Shown here in pieces: positions 6,939 to 14,186 of a DNA stretch of 14,833 nt (its first letter is position 1; each line of letters begins with the position of its first letter). This DNA comes from an uncultured Collinsella sp. (GTDB taxonomy: Bacteria; Actinomycetota; Coriobacteriia; Coriobacteriales; Coriobacteriaceae). Both the position numbers and the translations under genes were made by a program. The stretch is from positions 1-14,833 of the forward strand of contig URYT01000033.1 of the NCBI GenBank assembly GCA_900552185.1, written 5' to 3'. Under the pieces are notes generated by a model. That model was not told the origin of the DNA, made no database searches, and worked only from the letters and a program-made list of their open reading frames with translations.

Positions 6939-7322
6939 CTACATTTTCATAACGAAATAGCCCGCGTCTCTCACCACCGTCTCGAGTGTGTCGCGATCAA
7001 CCGGGCGCTTCGAGCGTACGCGTGCCGTGTGGTCCGCATACGTCACCGTAGCCCACACGCCATCAAGCGTATTGAGGGCATTCGTCACATTCCGAGCGCA
7101 GCCCTCGCAGCTCATGCCGCCGATAAGCAGCTCCTCACGATAGGGGTAGTGGGACTCGTCGGTGTCTGCCACCACAACCTTCTTGGCTTTCTTGCCGCTC
7201 GCGCCATCACTGCAGCAACTCTTTCCGTGTGTCGAAGCGGCAATGCGACGCAGTCCAAAAAACATGCCGACGGCAATGACGGCCAGCACGATGAGATTCG
7301 CAGGGTTGAGTAAGTCACTCAT
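6939..7322 (-). CDS. Membrane-anchored heavy-metal-associated (HMA) domain protein
   Basis: A 127-residue protein with an N-terminal membrane segment (about residues 7-24, NPANLIVLAVIAVGMFFGL). A short linker contains a Cys pair (36-37), and a C-terminal HMA domain follows (about 62-127). The domain carries the metal site GGMSCEGCARNV (Cys72 and Cys75), as in CopZ/Atx1-type chaperones and the N-terminal domains of CopA. It probably binds Cu(I) or a similar soft metal at the inner face of the membrane. ATG 7322 is chosen because GGGGAG lies 3 nt upstream; the in-frame TTG at 7337 precedes that site. It stands alone, with no P-type ATPase nearby. A GC-tract palindrome of CsoR type lies about 28 nt upstream of the start. 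Free chaperones of this family are usually soluble, so the anchor is notable. Confidence 0.85.
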   Translation of the reverse strand: MSDLLNPANLIVLAVIAVGMFFGLRRIAASTHGKSCCSDGASGKKAKKVVVADTDESHYPYREELLIGGMSCEGCARNVTNALNTLDGVWATVTYADHTARVRSKRPVDRDTLETVVRDAGYFVMKM

Positions 7323-7350
7323 GCGCTCCCCTTTCAAGTAGCCCTATCTA

Positions 7351-7369
7351 GATACCCCCATGGGGTGTC
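7351..7369 (-). promoter_or_regulatory. CsoR/CstR-like GC-tract operator upstream of the HMA gene
   Basis: GATACCCC-CAT-GGGGTGTC has arms matching at 7 of 8 positions. It resembles the TACCCC/GGGGTA palindromes bound by the CsoR/CstR/RcnR family of copper- and sulfur-responsive repressors. Its place just upstream of an HMA gene supports metal control. Candidate promoters on the minus strand (TTGACC at 7404-7399, or TTAAGA at about 7380 with TATCTA at about 7350) are weak, so the exact geometry is unsure. A MerR-type site within a long spacer is an alternative. Confidence 0.5.
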
Positions 7370-7430
7370 CCCATCTTAACCCAAAATCATGTCCGTTCGG
7401 TCAATTAGTTTCCCTCTTCAAACTTTTTAG

Positions 7431-7458
7431 TTGACCACGGCTTACTTTCGTGTATAAG
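7431..7458 (+). promoter_or_regulatory. Promoter of the DUF3793-flavodoxin operon
   Basis: TTGACC at 7431-7436 and TATAAG at 7453-7458 are separated by 16 nt, a good sigma-70-type match about 40 nt upstream of the GTG start. The -35 box is also the right arm of an 8-of-9 inverted repeat with GGTCAATTA at 7399-7407. Confidence 0.65.
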
Positions 7459-7473
7459 TTTTCCTAGGCTAAC
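7458..7473 (+). promoter_or_regulatory. Palindrome after the -10 box, possible DtxR/IdeR-type operator
   Basis: GTTTTCCTAGGCTAAC has arms agreeing at 6 of 8 positions around CCTAGG and starts at the last base of the -10 box. The right side shares TAGGCTAAC with the iron-repressor consensus of actinobacterial DtxR/IdeR proteins, while the left side matches poorly. Iron control would suit a flavodoxin operon. This is a weak inference. Confidence 0.35.
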
Positions 7474-7496
7474 AGTTTAGATCCGTAAGGAGCGTC

Positions 7497-8201
7497 GTGA
7501 CTCGAACCATAGACATCCCAACGTTTCAGGCGGCAGTCGTGCGCAACTGCTCCCCCACGCTCGCGGGCATCAAACCGGCATCGCTCTTTACCTATCCAGG
7601 AGTCTATGTCGATCAAGACGGCTCAAGCGTAACTGCGGCGATCGAGGATCGCCGAGCACGCCTGCTCAACGTTATCGCCCGGTGCAACCGCGAGCTTAAT
7701 CCGTTCGGCATCCATCTGAGCGTTTTGGTCTGGCGCCCCTGCGGGGCGCTCGTATACGCATATCGGCCCAATAGCCTCGCCACTTACCTTGCTGACCCGC
7801 GCGCCAAAACGGCACTCGCCAAGGAGGGCTACGACACCGGCAACCTCTCGGCATGTCTTGTGCACCTGGCATCGCGCATCACGCTCGCAAGCAATAACGC
7901 CGCGGAATGCGCATGCGGCCAAACCCGATGCGCATTGGACCATCAAGCACACTGCGACAACGGCTGCACCTGCGAGTTTCCACACGAAATTGGCTACTTC
8001 CTGGGGTACCCCTACGACGACGTATACGAATTCATCGCCCAGCGTGGCGAGAACTACAAGATCTTTGGAGCCTGGAAGGTCTATACGAATGTCGAGCAGG
8101 CGCTTGCGACGTTTGATGCGTACCGTGCCTGCACCCAACACCTCACCTTTATCTATCAGCAGGGCTGCAGCTTGGCGCAACTTGCCCAGGCGACCCGATA
8201 G
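7497..8201 (+). CDS. DUF3793 family protein with cysteine-rich insert
   Basis: A 234-residue cytoplasmic protein of unknown biochemical function. The C-terminal block FPHEIGYFLGYPYDDVYEFI (161-180), then NYKIFGAWKVYTNVEQALATFDAYRAC (187-212), is the hallmark of DUF3793 proteins. The N-terminal half (NCSPTLAGIKPASLF; FGIHLSVLVWRPCGALVYAYRP) also fits. Between the halves is ECACGQTRCALD through CDNGCTCE (about 137-160), with Cys at 138, 140, 145, 153, 157 and 159 and His at 149 and 152. I do not associate this insert with typical members; it could bind zinc or an Fe-S cluster. The GTG start has AAGGAG 4 nt upstream. The flavodoxin follows after 46 nt, a pairing seen in clostridial genomes, so a link to flavodoxin or iron-limited metabolism is plausible but unproven. 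Confidence 0.85.
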   Translation: MTRTIDIPTFQAAVVRNCSPTLAGIKPASLFTYPGVYVDQDGSSVTAAIEDRRARLLNVIARCNRELNPFGIHLSVLVWRPCGALVYAYRPNSLATYLADPRAKTALAKEGYDTGNLSACLVHLASRITLASNNAAECACGQTRCALDHQAHCDNGCTCEFPHEIGYFLGYPYDDVYEFIAQRGENYKIFGAWKVYTNVEQALATFDAYRACTQHLTFIYQQGCSLAQLAQATR

Positions 8202-8247
8202 AACGTACAAACCGCGGCCGCACACCGCACAACCGAAAGGACTCAAC

Positions 8248-8667
8248 ATGAGCAAGATCGCCGTCGTCTATTGGAGCGGCACGGGCAACACCGAGGCCAT
8301 GGCAAACTTTGTCGCCGAAGGCACCACGTCCGCGGGCGCCGAGGCCGAAGTCATCCCCTGCGCCGACTTCTCTGCCGACAAGGCCGCCGACTATGATGCC
8401 TTCGCCTTCGGTTGCCCCGCCATGGGCTCCGAGGAGCTTGAATACGATGAGTTCCAACCGATGTGGGACGAAGTCAAGGAGACCCTCGGCGACAAGAAGG
8501 TCGTCCTCTTTGGCTCTTATTCGTGGGCCGAAGGCGAATGGATGGACAATTGGAAGGCGGACGCCGACGAGGCAGGCGTCAACGTGGTCGACTCCGTCAT
8601 CTGTTACGACGCCCCCGACGATGAGGGCGAGGCGGCCTGCCGCGCCCTTGGAGCCGAGCTCGCCTAG
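8248..8667 (+). CDS. Short-chain flavodoxin
   Basis: A 139-residue FMN-binding electron carrier, the usual size for short-chain flavodoxins. MSKIAVVYWSGTGNTEAMA contains the phosphate-binding loop (S10 to T15, S-G-T-G-N-T). CPAMGSEELEYDEFQPMW (about 56-73) supplies the first FMN-flanking loop, and FGSYSWAEGEWMDNW (about 90-104) supplies the second with its aromatic residues. The protein is strongly acidic, as expected. The ATG has AAAGGA 7 nt upstream. It is the second gene of the operon after the DUF3793 gene and is followed by a strong bidirectional terminator. It probably replaces ferredoxin when iron is short; which enzymes it serves cannot be told from this window. Confidence 0.95.
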   Translation: MSKIAVVYWSGTGNTEAMANFVAEGTTSAGAEAEVIPCADFSADKAADYDAFAFGCPAMGSEELEYDEFQPMWDEVKETLGDKKVVLFGSYSWAEGEWMDNWKADADEAGVNVVDSVICYDAPDDEGEAACRALGAELA

Positions 8668-8723
8668 CGGCAATGAGCTCCGCCCGTAACGCGCTCTGCG
8701 CCAAAACACATTCGCATCCCAAC

Positions 8724-8760
8724 AAAAACGGGAGCCGGATCACATCCAGCTCCCGTTTTC
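8724..8760. terminator. Bidirectional intrinsic terminator between flavodoxin and the ABC transporter operon
   Basis: AAAACGGGAGC and GCTCCCGTTTT form a perfect 11-bp stem; a further GGA/TCC pairing closes a 5-nt loop. The A-run on one side and T-run on the other let it stop both the rightward flavodoxin transcript and the leftward transporter transcript. Confidence 0.9.
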
Positions 8761-8784
8761 TGCTATGTCAGTCATATAAAGCGG

Positions 8785-9537
<753 letters not shown>

Positions 9538-9549
9538 AATAGAACCTCC

Positions 9550-10911
9550 TTACAGACCAGCGATATGGTCGGCGGGCGTCGCGACAACCTGTCCGGCGCT
9601 CTTGGTGGGACGCTTCTTTTTGGTTTCGGCCGTACCCAGCAGCCTCGCCTCAAGACCGCTCACCAAGCGCGCAAGCGGCAGGGTAATGACCAGATAGAAC
9701 AGGGCGGCAACCACATACGGCGTAATGGAGCCCGTCGTGGCCACGATGGTGCGGGCGTTCATGACGATCTCGACCACGCCCACGGCCGCGAGCAGCGACG
9801 TATCCTTGTAAAGCAGGATGAACTCGCTGGTCAACGTAGGCAGGACATTGCGGAACGTCTGCGGAATCATGACGTAGAGCAGCGTCTGGAAGGCGTTCAT
9901 GCCCAGCGAGCGAGCAGCCTCATTCTGGCCCTTGGGGATCGACTGAATACCGGCGCGGAAGATCTCGCACAGGTAGGCGGACGAGTTCATGGCCATGACG
10001 ATGACGCCCAAGACATAGTCGTCCACCTTGACGCCGGCAAGCGGCAGGCCAAAGAATGCAATATAGATCTGCAGGAACGCCGGCGTACCGCGGATGACAT
10101 TCACGTAGATGCCGGCAAGACAACGCAGGATGCGCGATTTGGATATGCGCATGAGCGACAGGGCAAAGCCAAAGGGGATCGCCAGCGGAAACGCCACGAG
10201 CACGATCGAGAGCGACATAAGGAAGCCCTTAAAGACGATCGGCAGGCTTTGGACCAAAATGACCGGGTTCAGGAACAGGCGCAGGAACATATTGGAGTTC
10301 CAGGCCTCGACCCACGGCTGCTCCTTAAGATCGGCCAGGAAGTTATCGAATGCCGTCACGCCCTTGATCTCGACGGAAGGAATCTTGGAAATCTTCTTGG
10401 TCGAACCGTCGGCAAGCGTATAGGTTCCGCTAAAGGCCTCATCGCCGCCCTCGACGGGGAACGTCACGCCGTAAACCTCGACACGGAAAAAGCCGCCGGC
10501 AGGCGCCGTCTCGCCAAAGTCAATCTTGAGCGTCTGGCCGTCAGCCTTGCACGTGGGCTTCATGGGCGTACGATCCATGAGGTCCTCGCCCGAGAGCATC
10601 GTCAATCGCGTGTCATCGGTACCAAACGTTGTGCCGTCGACAAACGTCAGAGAAAGACCGCTCAGCTCCTCGTCGGCATCGGCCTGAACTTCCCAGGTAA
10701 TGCGCGTCTCGGTGCCGCCGACCACAGCGCTGCCCGAACCGGTGTTGGGTCGGGCGGTAATCTTTGCGGTCTCAAGCGCCTGGGCGGTCGTGGGCGCATA
10801 TGCCCCCACGCACACCAGCGCGAGCGCCACGGCCATGGCGCAGGCTAGCTTTTGGAGCAAGGCGGGCAGTGGAAAACGCTGCTCCGCAGCCCCTTTGTTC
10901 AGTCGAGACAA
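9550..10911 (-). CDS. Amino acid ABC transporter permease with N-terminal extracytoplasmic domain
   Basis: A 453-residue integral membrane protein with two parts. Residues of about 23-45 form a signal-like hydrophobic helix (ending TTAQA). Residues of about 48-185 are beta-strand-rich and polar (ITARPNTGSG; LSLTFVDGTTFG; FFRVEVYGVTFPVEG) and should lie outside the membrane. Residues of about 215-425 are a normal PAAT permease: VNVIRGTPAFLQIYIAFFGLP (270-290) and the ATPase-contacting EAA loop EAARSLGMNAFQTLLYVMIPQTFRNVLP (331-358). Typical members are 210-250 residues without such an ectodomain. Start choice: TTG 10911 has AGGAG 5 nt upstream. Longer in-frame readings run back through the upstream stem-loop and are unlikely; a shorter start is possible. 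The extra domain could be a receptor or docking module. Confidence 0.88.
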   Translation of the reverse strand: MSRLNKGAAEQRFPLPALLQKLACAMAVALALVCVGAYAPTTAQALETAKITARPNTGSGSAVVGGTETRITWEVQADADEELSGLSLTFVDGTTFGTDDTRLTMLSGEDLMDRTPMKPTCKADGQTLKIDFGETAPAGGFFRVEVYGVTFPVEGGDEAFSGTYTLADGSTKKISKIPSVEIKGVTAFDNFLADLKEQPWVEAWNSNMFLRLFLNPVILVQSLPIVFKGFLMSLSIVLVAFPLAIPFGFALSLMRISKSRILRCLAGIYVNVIRGTPAFLQIYIAFFGLPLAGVKVDDYVLGVIVMAMNSSAYLCEIFRAGIQSIPKGQNEAARSLGMNAFQTLLYVMIPQTFRNVLPTLTSEFILLYKDTSLLAAVGVVEIVMNARTIVATTGSITPYVVAALFYLVITLPLARLVSGLEARLLGTAETKKKRPTKSAGQVVATPADHIAGL

Positions 10912-10979
10912 GGTGGCTCCTATCGTAGAAGTTGCCGGCAAAACGAGACGGAAACACTCTCCGTCAAGAGAAGCGCAAA

Positions 10980-11007
10980 GGCCCTCTCCGCCAAAACGGA
11001 AAGGGCC
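10980..11007 (-). terminator. Stem-loop between the binding-protein and permease genes (possible attenuator)
   Basis: On the minus strand GGCCCTTTCCG and CGGAGAGGGCC pair over 11 bp (one G-U in RNA) around a 6-nt loop, 22 nt after the lipoprotein stop codon. The tail TTTGCGCTTCTC is only partly U-rich. This suggests leaky termination or a processing or stability element that lets the binding protein be made in excess of the membrane components. Confidence 0.55.
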
Positions 11008-11029
11008 CGCGCGCAATCAAGTAGCTATT

Positions 11030-11890
11030 TTACTTGATGTTGTACTTAGCCATGAGGGCGTCGACGGTACCGTCGTCAGTCAGGTCCTTGATGGCCTGGT
11101 TGATGTCGTCCTTGAGCTTGGTGTTGCCCTGGTTGATGGCGATGGCGTACTCCTCGCCGGTGCTGACCTGCTTGATGGTCTGGCAGGTGTTGAACTGCTC
11201 GGCGGTCAGCTGGCTGGCAACGGAGCGGTTGGTGACTACGGCGTCGCCCTTATCGGACTGCAGGGCGCTGAAGCACTCGGTGGCGTCCTTGTAGGGGACA
11301 ATCTTGGCCTTGGGGAAGTTCTCCTGGGCAAAGGCCTCGGCGGTCGAGCCAGACTGGACGATGATGGTAGCGTCGGCGTTGTTGAGCTTCTCGCTGAAGT
11401 TGTCGGCCGTGATGTCGGTGTTATCGACCTTGGTCACAATAGCCTGATCGTCCATGTAGTAGGAATCGGAGAAAGTGACTTCCTTCTCACGCTCGGGCGT
11501 GTCGGTGATAGCCGCGATGGCGACGTCGTACTTGGCGCCCGAAGCAACGCCGGGGACGAGCGTGTCAAAATCATTGTTGACATACTCGACATCCAGACCC
11601 AGCTTATCGCCGATAGCCTTAATGAGTTCAAGGTCAAAGCCCTGGTAGTCGCCATTGTCATCCTTGTACTCAAACGGAGCGTACTCGGCAGAGGTGCCGA
11701 CGGTCAGCGTACCGTCCTTGACGAGCGCGTACTCCTTGGAACCGTCGACCTTCTCGACCTTAGCGTCGTCAGAGCTGCTGGAACTGGCATCAGAACCAGA
11801 GGTGGCGTTGGACGAGCCGCAGCCCGTCAGAGCAAGGGCGAGCGCCATAGCACCCGTGGCGGCAAATGCGCCAAGCTTCTTCAGCTTCAT
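11030..11890 (-). CDS. Amino acid ABC transporter substrate-binding lipoprotein
   Basis: A 286-residue lipoprotein receptor of a polar amino acid importer. It has a lipoprotein signal peptide with lipobox LTGC (Cys24), then a Ser/Asp-rich linker and a SBP_bac_3-type domain. LTVGTSAEYAPFEYKDDNGDYQGFDLELIKAIGDKLGLDVEYV (about 63-105) is the family's N-terminal lobe. FDTLVPGVASGAKYDVAIAAITDTPEREKEVTFSDSYY is the central signature. ATG 11890 has GGAAGGAG 7 nt upstream; reading back to 12019 would add an N-terminus that destroys the signal peptide. It is the first gene of the operon, with a promoter upstream. The specificity is not resolved from sequence. Confidence 0.95.
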   Translation of the reverse strand: MKLKKLGAFAATGAMALALALTGCGSSNATSGSDASSSSSDDAKVEKVDGSKEYALVKDGTLTVGTSAEYAPFEYKDDNGDYQGFDLELIKAIGDKLGLDVEYVNNDFDTLVPGVASGAKYDVAIAAITDTPEREKEVTFSDSYYMDDQAIVTKVDNTDITADNFSEKLNNADATIIVQSGSTAEAFAQENFPKAKIVPYKDATECFSALQSDKGDAVVTNRSVASQLTAEQFNTCQTIKQVSTGEEYAIAINQGNTKLKDDINQAIKDLTDDGTVDALMAKYNIK

Positions 11891-11908
11891 AATCAGTCTC
11901 CTTCCAAT

Positions 11909-11930
11909 GACCCCACGTGATTCAGGGGTC
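11909..11930 (-). promoter_or_regulatory. Hairpin in the transporter operon leader
   Basis: GACCCC and GGGGTC are 6-bp inverted arms around a 10-nt loop containing CACGTG, about 8 nt upstream of the lipoprotein gene's ribosome binding site. It has no T-tract. It may be an mRNA structure or operator; this is only a structural observation. Confidence 0.35.
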
Positions 11931-11947
11931 TGCAAAAACTGAGGGTT

Positions 11948-11976
11948 ATTATGCACCCGCTTGGAAGAATCCGCAA
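11948..11976 (-). promoter_or_regulatory. Promoter of the amino acid transporter operon
   Basis: On the minus strand TTGCGG (11976-11971) and CATAAT (11953-11948) are separated by 17 nt. The -10 matches the consensus at 5 of 6 positions and the -35 at 3 of 6. The start would be near 11941, giving a leader of about 50 nt that includes the hairpin. Confidence 0.55.
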
Positions 11977-12037
11977 TTAGAAAACTGATTGAAACAAACC
12001 CATAACGTGAATGGAGCACTCCACTTTATGACAGTCA

Positions 12038-12904
12038 TCACTGCTGCAATGACCTTAACAATTTGATTTCAGCCGCATAACCTGCAAGTTCGTTCGGTGT
12101 CTCCAAAATGAATGGCAATGCGCGCAAGCGGCCATTCGATACAATATTCTGCATAACCTGCATACCGCCGCCAAACTCTTCGCTACCCAGGTAGCCCTTA
12201 CCGATGCATTCGTGGCGGTCCTTATGGGCGCCGCAGGGGTTCTTGGAGTCATTGATATGCACGGCGCGCAGGCGCTCGATACCCACCACACGATCGAACT
12301 CTTCGAGCACGCCTTCAAGATCGTGGACGATGTCGTAGCCGGCGTCATTCACATGGCAGGTGTCCAAGCAAACGCCCAACTTGGCCGACAGCTCGGGGCA
12401 CTTGTCGGCAACGCCCTGGATGATGAGTGCCAGTTCCTCAAAGCTGCGGCCCACCTCGGTGCCCTTGCCGGCCATGGTCTCGAGCAGCACCGTCGTCTGT
12501 TGGCCCTCAAACATCACCTGGCACAGGGTGTCGACGATCATCTGAATGCCGGCGTCGGAGCCCTGCCCCACATGCGCACCGGGATGGAAGTTGTAGTAGT
12601 TGCCGGGCAGCGCTTCCATGCGCCGCAGGTCCTCCGCCATGGCCTCCAAGGCAAACTCGCGCGCCCGCTCTTTGGCCGAGCAAGGGTTATAGGTATACGG
12701 GGCATGAGCCACAAGCGGGCCAAAATCGTTCTGTTCCATAAGCTCGCGCAGGGCGGCCACGTCATCCATGTCAAGGTCTTTCGCCTTGCCGCCGCGCGGG
12801 TTGCGCGTAAAGAATGCAAAGGTATTGGCACCAATTGACAACGCCGTCTCCCCCATCGCCCGATAGCCCTTCGTCGTGGATAGATGACACCCGATCGTCA
12901 GCAT
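12038..12904 (-). CDS. nfo: Deoxyribonuclease IV (endonuclease IV, AP endonuclease)
   Basis: A 288-residue zinc-dependent enzyme that cuts at abasic sites in base-excision repair. All nine metal ligands of the family are visible: H67 (VAHAPY), H107 (FHPGAH), E142 (LLETMAG), D181 and H184 (CLDTCH), H216 (VHINDSK), D229 and H231 (HKDRHE), and E268 (ILETP). Spacing and length match the family very closely. ATG 12904 follows a G-rich stretch (GAGGGGGAG) about 6-14 nt upstream that can act as ribosome binding site. A 79-nt hairpin repeat begins 17 nt upstream of the start codon. The gene appears monocistronic; the next gene downstream has its own promoter. Confidence 0.97.
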   Translation of the reverse strand: MLTIGCHLSTTKGYRAMGETALSIGANTFAFFTRNPRGGKAKDLDMDDVAALRELMEQNDFGPLVAHAPYTYNPCSAKERAREFALEAMAEDLRRMEALPGNYYNFHPGAHVGQGSDAGIQMIVDTLCQVMFEGQQTTVLLETMAGKGTEVGRSFEELALIIQGVADKCPELSAKLGVCLDTCHVNDAGYDIVHDLEGVLEEFDRVVGIERLRAVHINDSKNPCGAHKDRHECIGKGYLGSEEFGGGMQVMQNIVSNGRLRALPFILETPNELAGYAAEIKLLRSLQQ

Positions 12905-12920
12905 CCCCAGCTCCCCCTCA

Positions 12921-12999
12921 TCAGTTGCGGTGAAATAGTTCCTGTCGATGCCTTATTCTGCCGCAAACAGGAACTATTCCACCGCAAGCTATAAAAGGG
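12921..12999 (-). repeat. 79-nt hairpin repeat, copy 1 (upstream of nfo)
   Basis: This copy is identical to copy 2 (14108-14186) at 77 of 79 positions, in the same orientation. It contains 20-nt inverted arms, TTGCGGTGAAATAGTTCCTG at 12925-12944 and its partner at 12968-12987, with one A/C mismatch that becomes a G-U pair in minus-strand RNA. The 23-nt loop holds another CCGCAA (12961-12966) that could pair alternatively with the first arm. CATCAG occurs at both edges (12919-12924 and 13001-13006), a possible target duplication. It sits just upstream of the nfo ribosome binding site. Confidence 0.9.
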
Positions 13000-13076
13000 G
13001 CATCAGAGATGCGGGCCACCAAGCACTACGGCTACGGGCGCCGGCGTCATGACCCCCTACGCGTCAGCGCCAAGCC

Positions 13077-14096
13077 CTAGAGGGCTAGACGGATTGCATC
13101 GATAATGCGCGCGCAGCGCTGTGTGGCGGCAAGGGGCATGACGGGACTCTCGAGTTTCCCCGCCCGGATGAGCTGGGTCGCATGCTGGATTTCGCCGTAG
13201 AAATCATCGACCTCAAACGGGGCATTTATTTCGAGCATTCGTCCATCGGAGCACTTCACATGGGCGAGCTCGGGGCGATGAAGGCGCTCGATTTCCAACG
13301 AGCCCCGCTCGCAGGCAATCGTTAAGCGGCTTTCATATGCTGCTTTGCCGTCGACCACCATATGAATGGATATGCCGCCGACACTCATATGGATCTCATC
13401 GGCCCAATCCACGCGGCCGCCCGATACGTCACGCCAGCGAACTTCACGAGACGAAACATCGCACGCACCCGCAAGCAGATCCTCAAACCACCCGACCGCA
13501 TAGCAGCCCATGTCATATAGACAGCCACCCTGCAAGGGATCGAGCAGATAACTCGAAGGGGACTCACCATAATCGAGTTTTTGCACGCTTTCGATCGAAA
13601 CGATACGGCCGAGCTCGCCCAACGCAAGCAAGCCCTTCACGCGAGTACGCATCGGGCAAAACCGATTTTTCATCGCTTCCATAAACGGCACGCCGCACTC
13701 ACGGGAAACGGAGGCGATCGCATGGGCCTCTTCTTCATTCAAAACGGCCGGCTTTTCGCACAGTACGGCCTTTCCCGCGCGCAGTGTCCGACAGACCCAA
13801 TGCGCATGCATGCCATGTGGAAGAGCCAAGTAGATTGCGTCGACATCGGGGTCGGCAATCAGCGCATCATAAGCCGCATCGCCGCTATCGTCAGCCGTGG
13901 CATAACTGTGCGCGGCATCAATCGAAAACGCTCGGCAAAATTCCTCGACATGTGCAGGAGTGCGGCCGGCCGCAGCCACCAGCCGTGCCCCGTCGACCTT
14001 CTTGAGCGACGATGCAAATCGATGAGAAATGCGTCCAGCGCCCAAAACGCCCCAACGAACCTCACGCAAATCATCACATGAATCCCGATGGCCCAC
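13077..14096 (-). CDS. Gfo/Idh/MocA family oxidoreductase
   Basis: A 339-residue NAD(P)-dependent dehydrogenase of the sugar/cyclitol type. The Rossmann motif is RWGVLGAGRISHRFASSL near residues 14-31. AIYLALPHGMHAHWV and GKAVLCEKPAVLNEEEA follow, with the family's catalytic-region EKP lysine. The C-terminal half includes LLDPLQGGCLYDMGCYAVGWFEDLL, the usual substrate-side helix with Asp and Tyr. GTG 14096 is chosen because AAGGGGG lies 5 nt upstream. The frame stays open back to TTG 14174, but those codons lie inside the 79-nt repeat and would add an unrelated leader. Such proteins act on sugars, inositols, dihydrodiols or biliverdin; no neighbour reveals the substrate. The gene sits between two direct repeat copies. 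Confidence 0.9.
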   Translation of the reverse strand: MGHRDSCDDLREVRWGVLGAGRISHRFASSLKKVDGARLVAAAGRTPAHVEEFCRAFSIDAAHSYATADDSGDAAYDALIADPDVDAIYLALPHGMHAHWVCRTLRAGKAVLCEKPAVLNEEEAHAIASVSRECGVPFMEAMKNRFCPMRTRVKGLLALGELGRIVSIESVQKLDYGESPSSYLLDPLQGGCLYDMGCYAVGWFEDLLAGACDVSSREVRWRDVSGGRVDWADEIHMSVGGISIHMVVDGKAAYESRLTIACERGSLEIERLHRPELAHVKCSDGRMLEINAPFEVDDFYGEIQHATQLIRAGKLESPVMPLAATQRCARIIDAIRLAL

Positions 14097-14107
14097 GACA
14101 GCCCCCT

Positions 14108-14186
14108 TCAGTTGCGGTGAAATAGTTCCTGTCGATGCCTTATTCTGCCGCAAGCAGGAACTATTCCACCGCAAGTTATAAAAGGG
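14108..14186 (-). repeat. 79-nt hairpin repeat, copy 2 (upstream of the oxidoreductase gene)
   Basis: Near-identical to copy 1, with two substitutions (one in the loop, one in the flank) and both arms unchanged (14112-14131 and 14155-14174). It occupies the whole gap between the aldo/keto reductase remnant, whose stop codon begins at 14187, and the AAGGGGG ribosome site of the oxidoreductase gene at 14102-14107. As in copy 1, it lies immediately ahead of a ribosome site on the minus strand. Confidence 0.9.

Noticed and set aside
6730..6960. Plus-strand frame of 76 codons in the surface-protein/HMA intergenic region
   Set aside because: It has no convincing ribosome site and no recognisable motif, covers a likely promoter region and runs into the HMA gene.
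12013..12024. Small palindrome TGGAG-CA-CTCCA downstream of nfo as a terminator
   Set aside because: A 2-nt loop and no T-tract make it unlikely to terminate transcription; it may be chance.
13009..13080. 23-residue plus-strand frame (MRATKHYGYGRRRHDPLRV...) between the nfo repeat and the oxidoreductase gene
   Set aside because: It is basic and compact with a G-rich stretch upstream, but it is too short to support without conservation data.
14097..14174. N-terminal extension of the oxidoreductase to TTG 14174
   Set aside because: These codons come from the 79-nt repeat. A good ribosome site precedes GTG 14096, and the Rossmann fold begins shortly after it.
12921..14186. Oxidoreductase gene plus flanking repeats as a composite mobile element or CRISPR-like pair
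   Set aside because: There is no transposase or integrase and only two repeat units more than 1.1 kb apart. The repeats look like dispersed intergenic elements.
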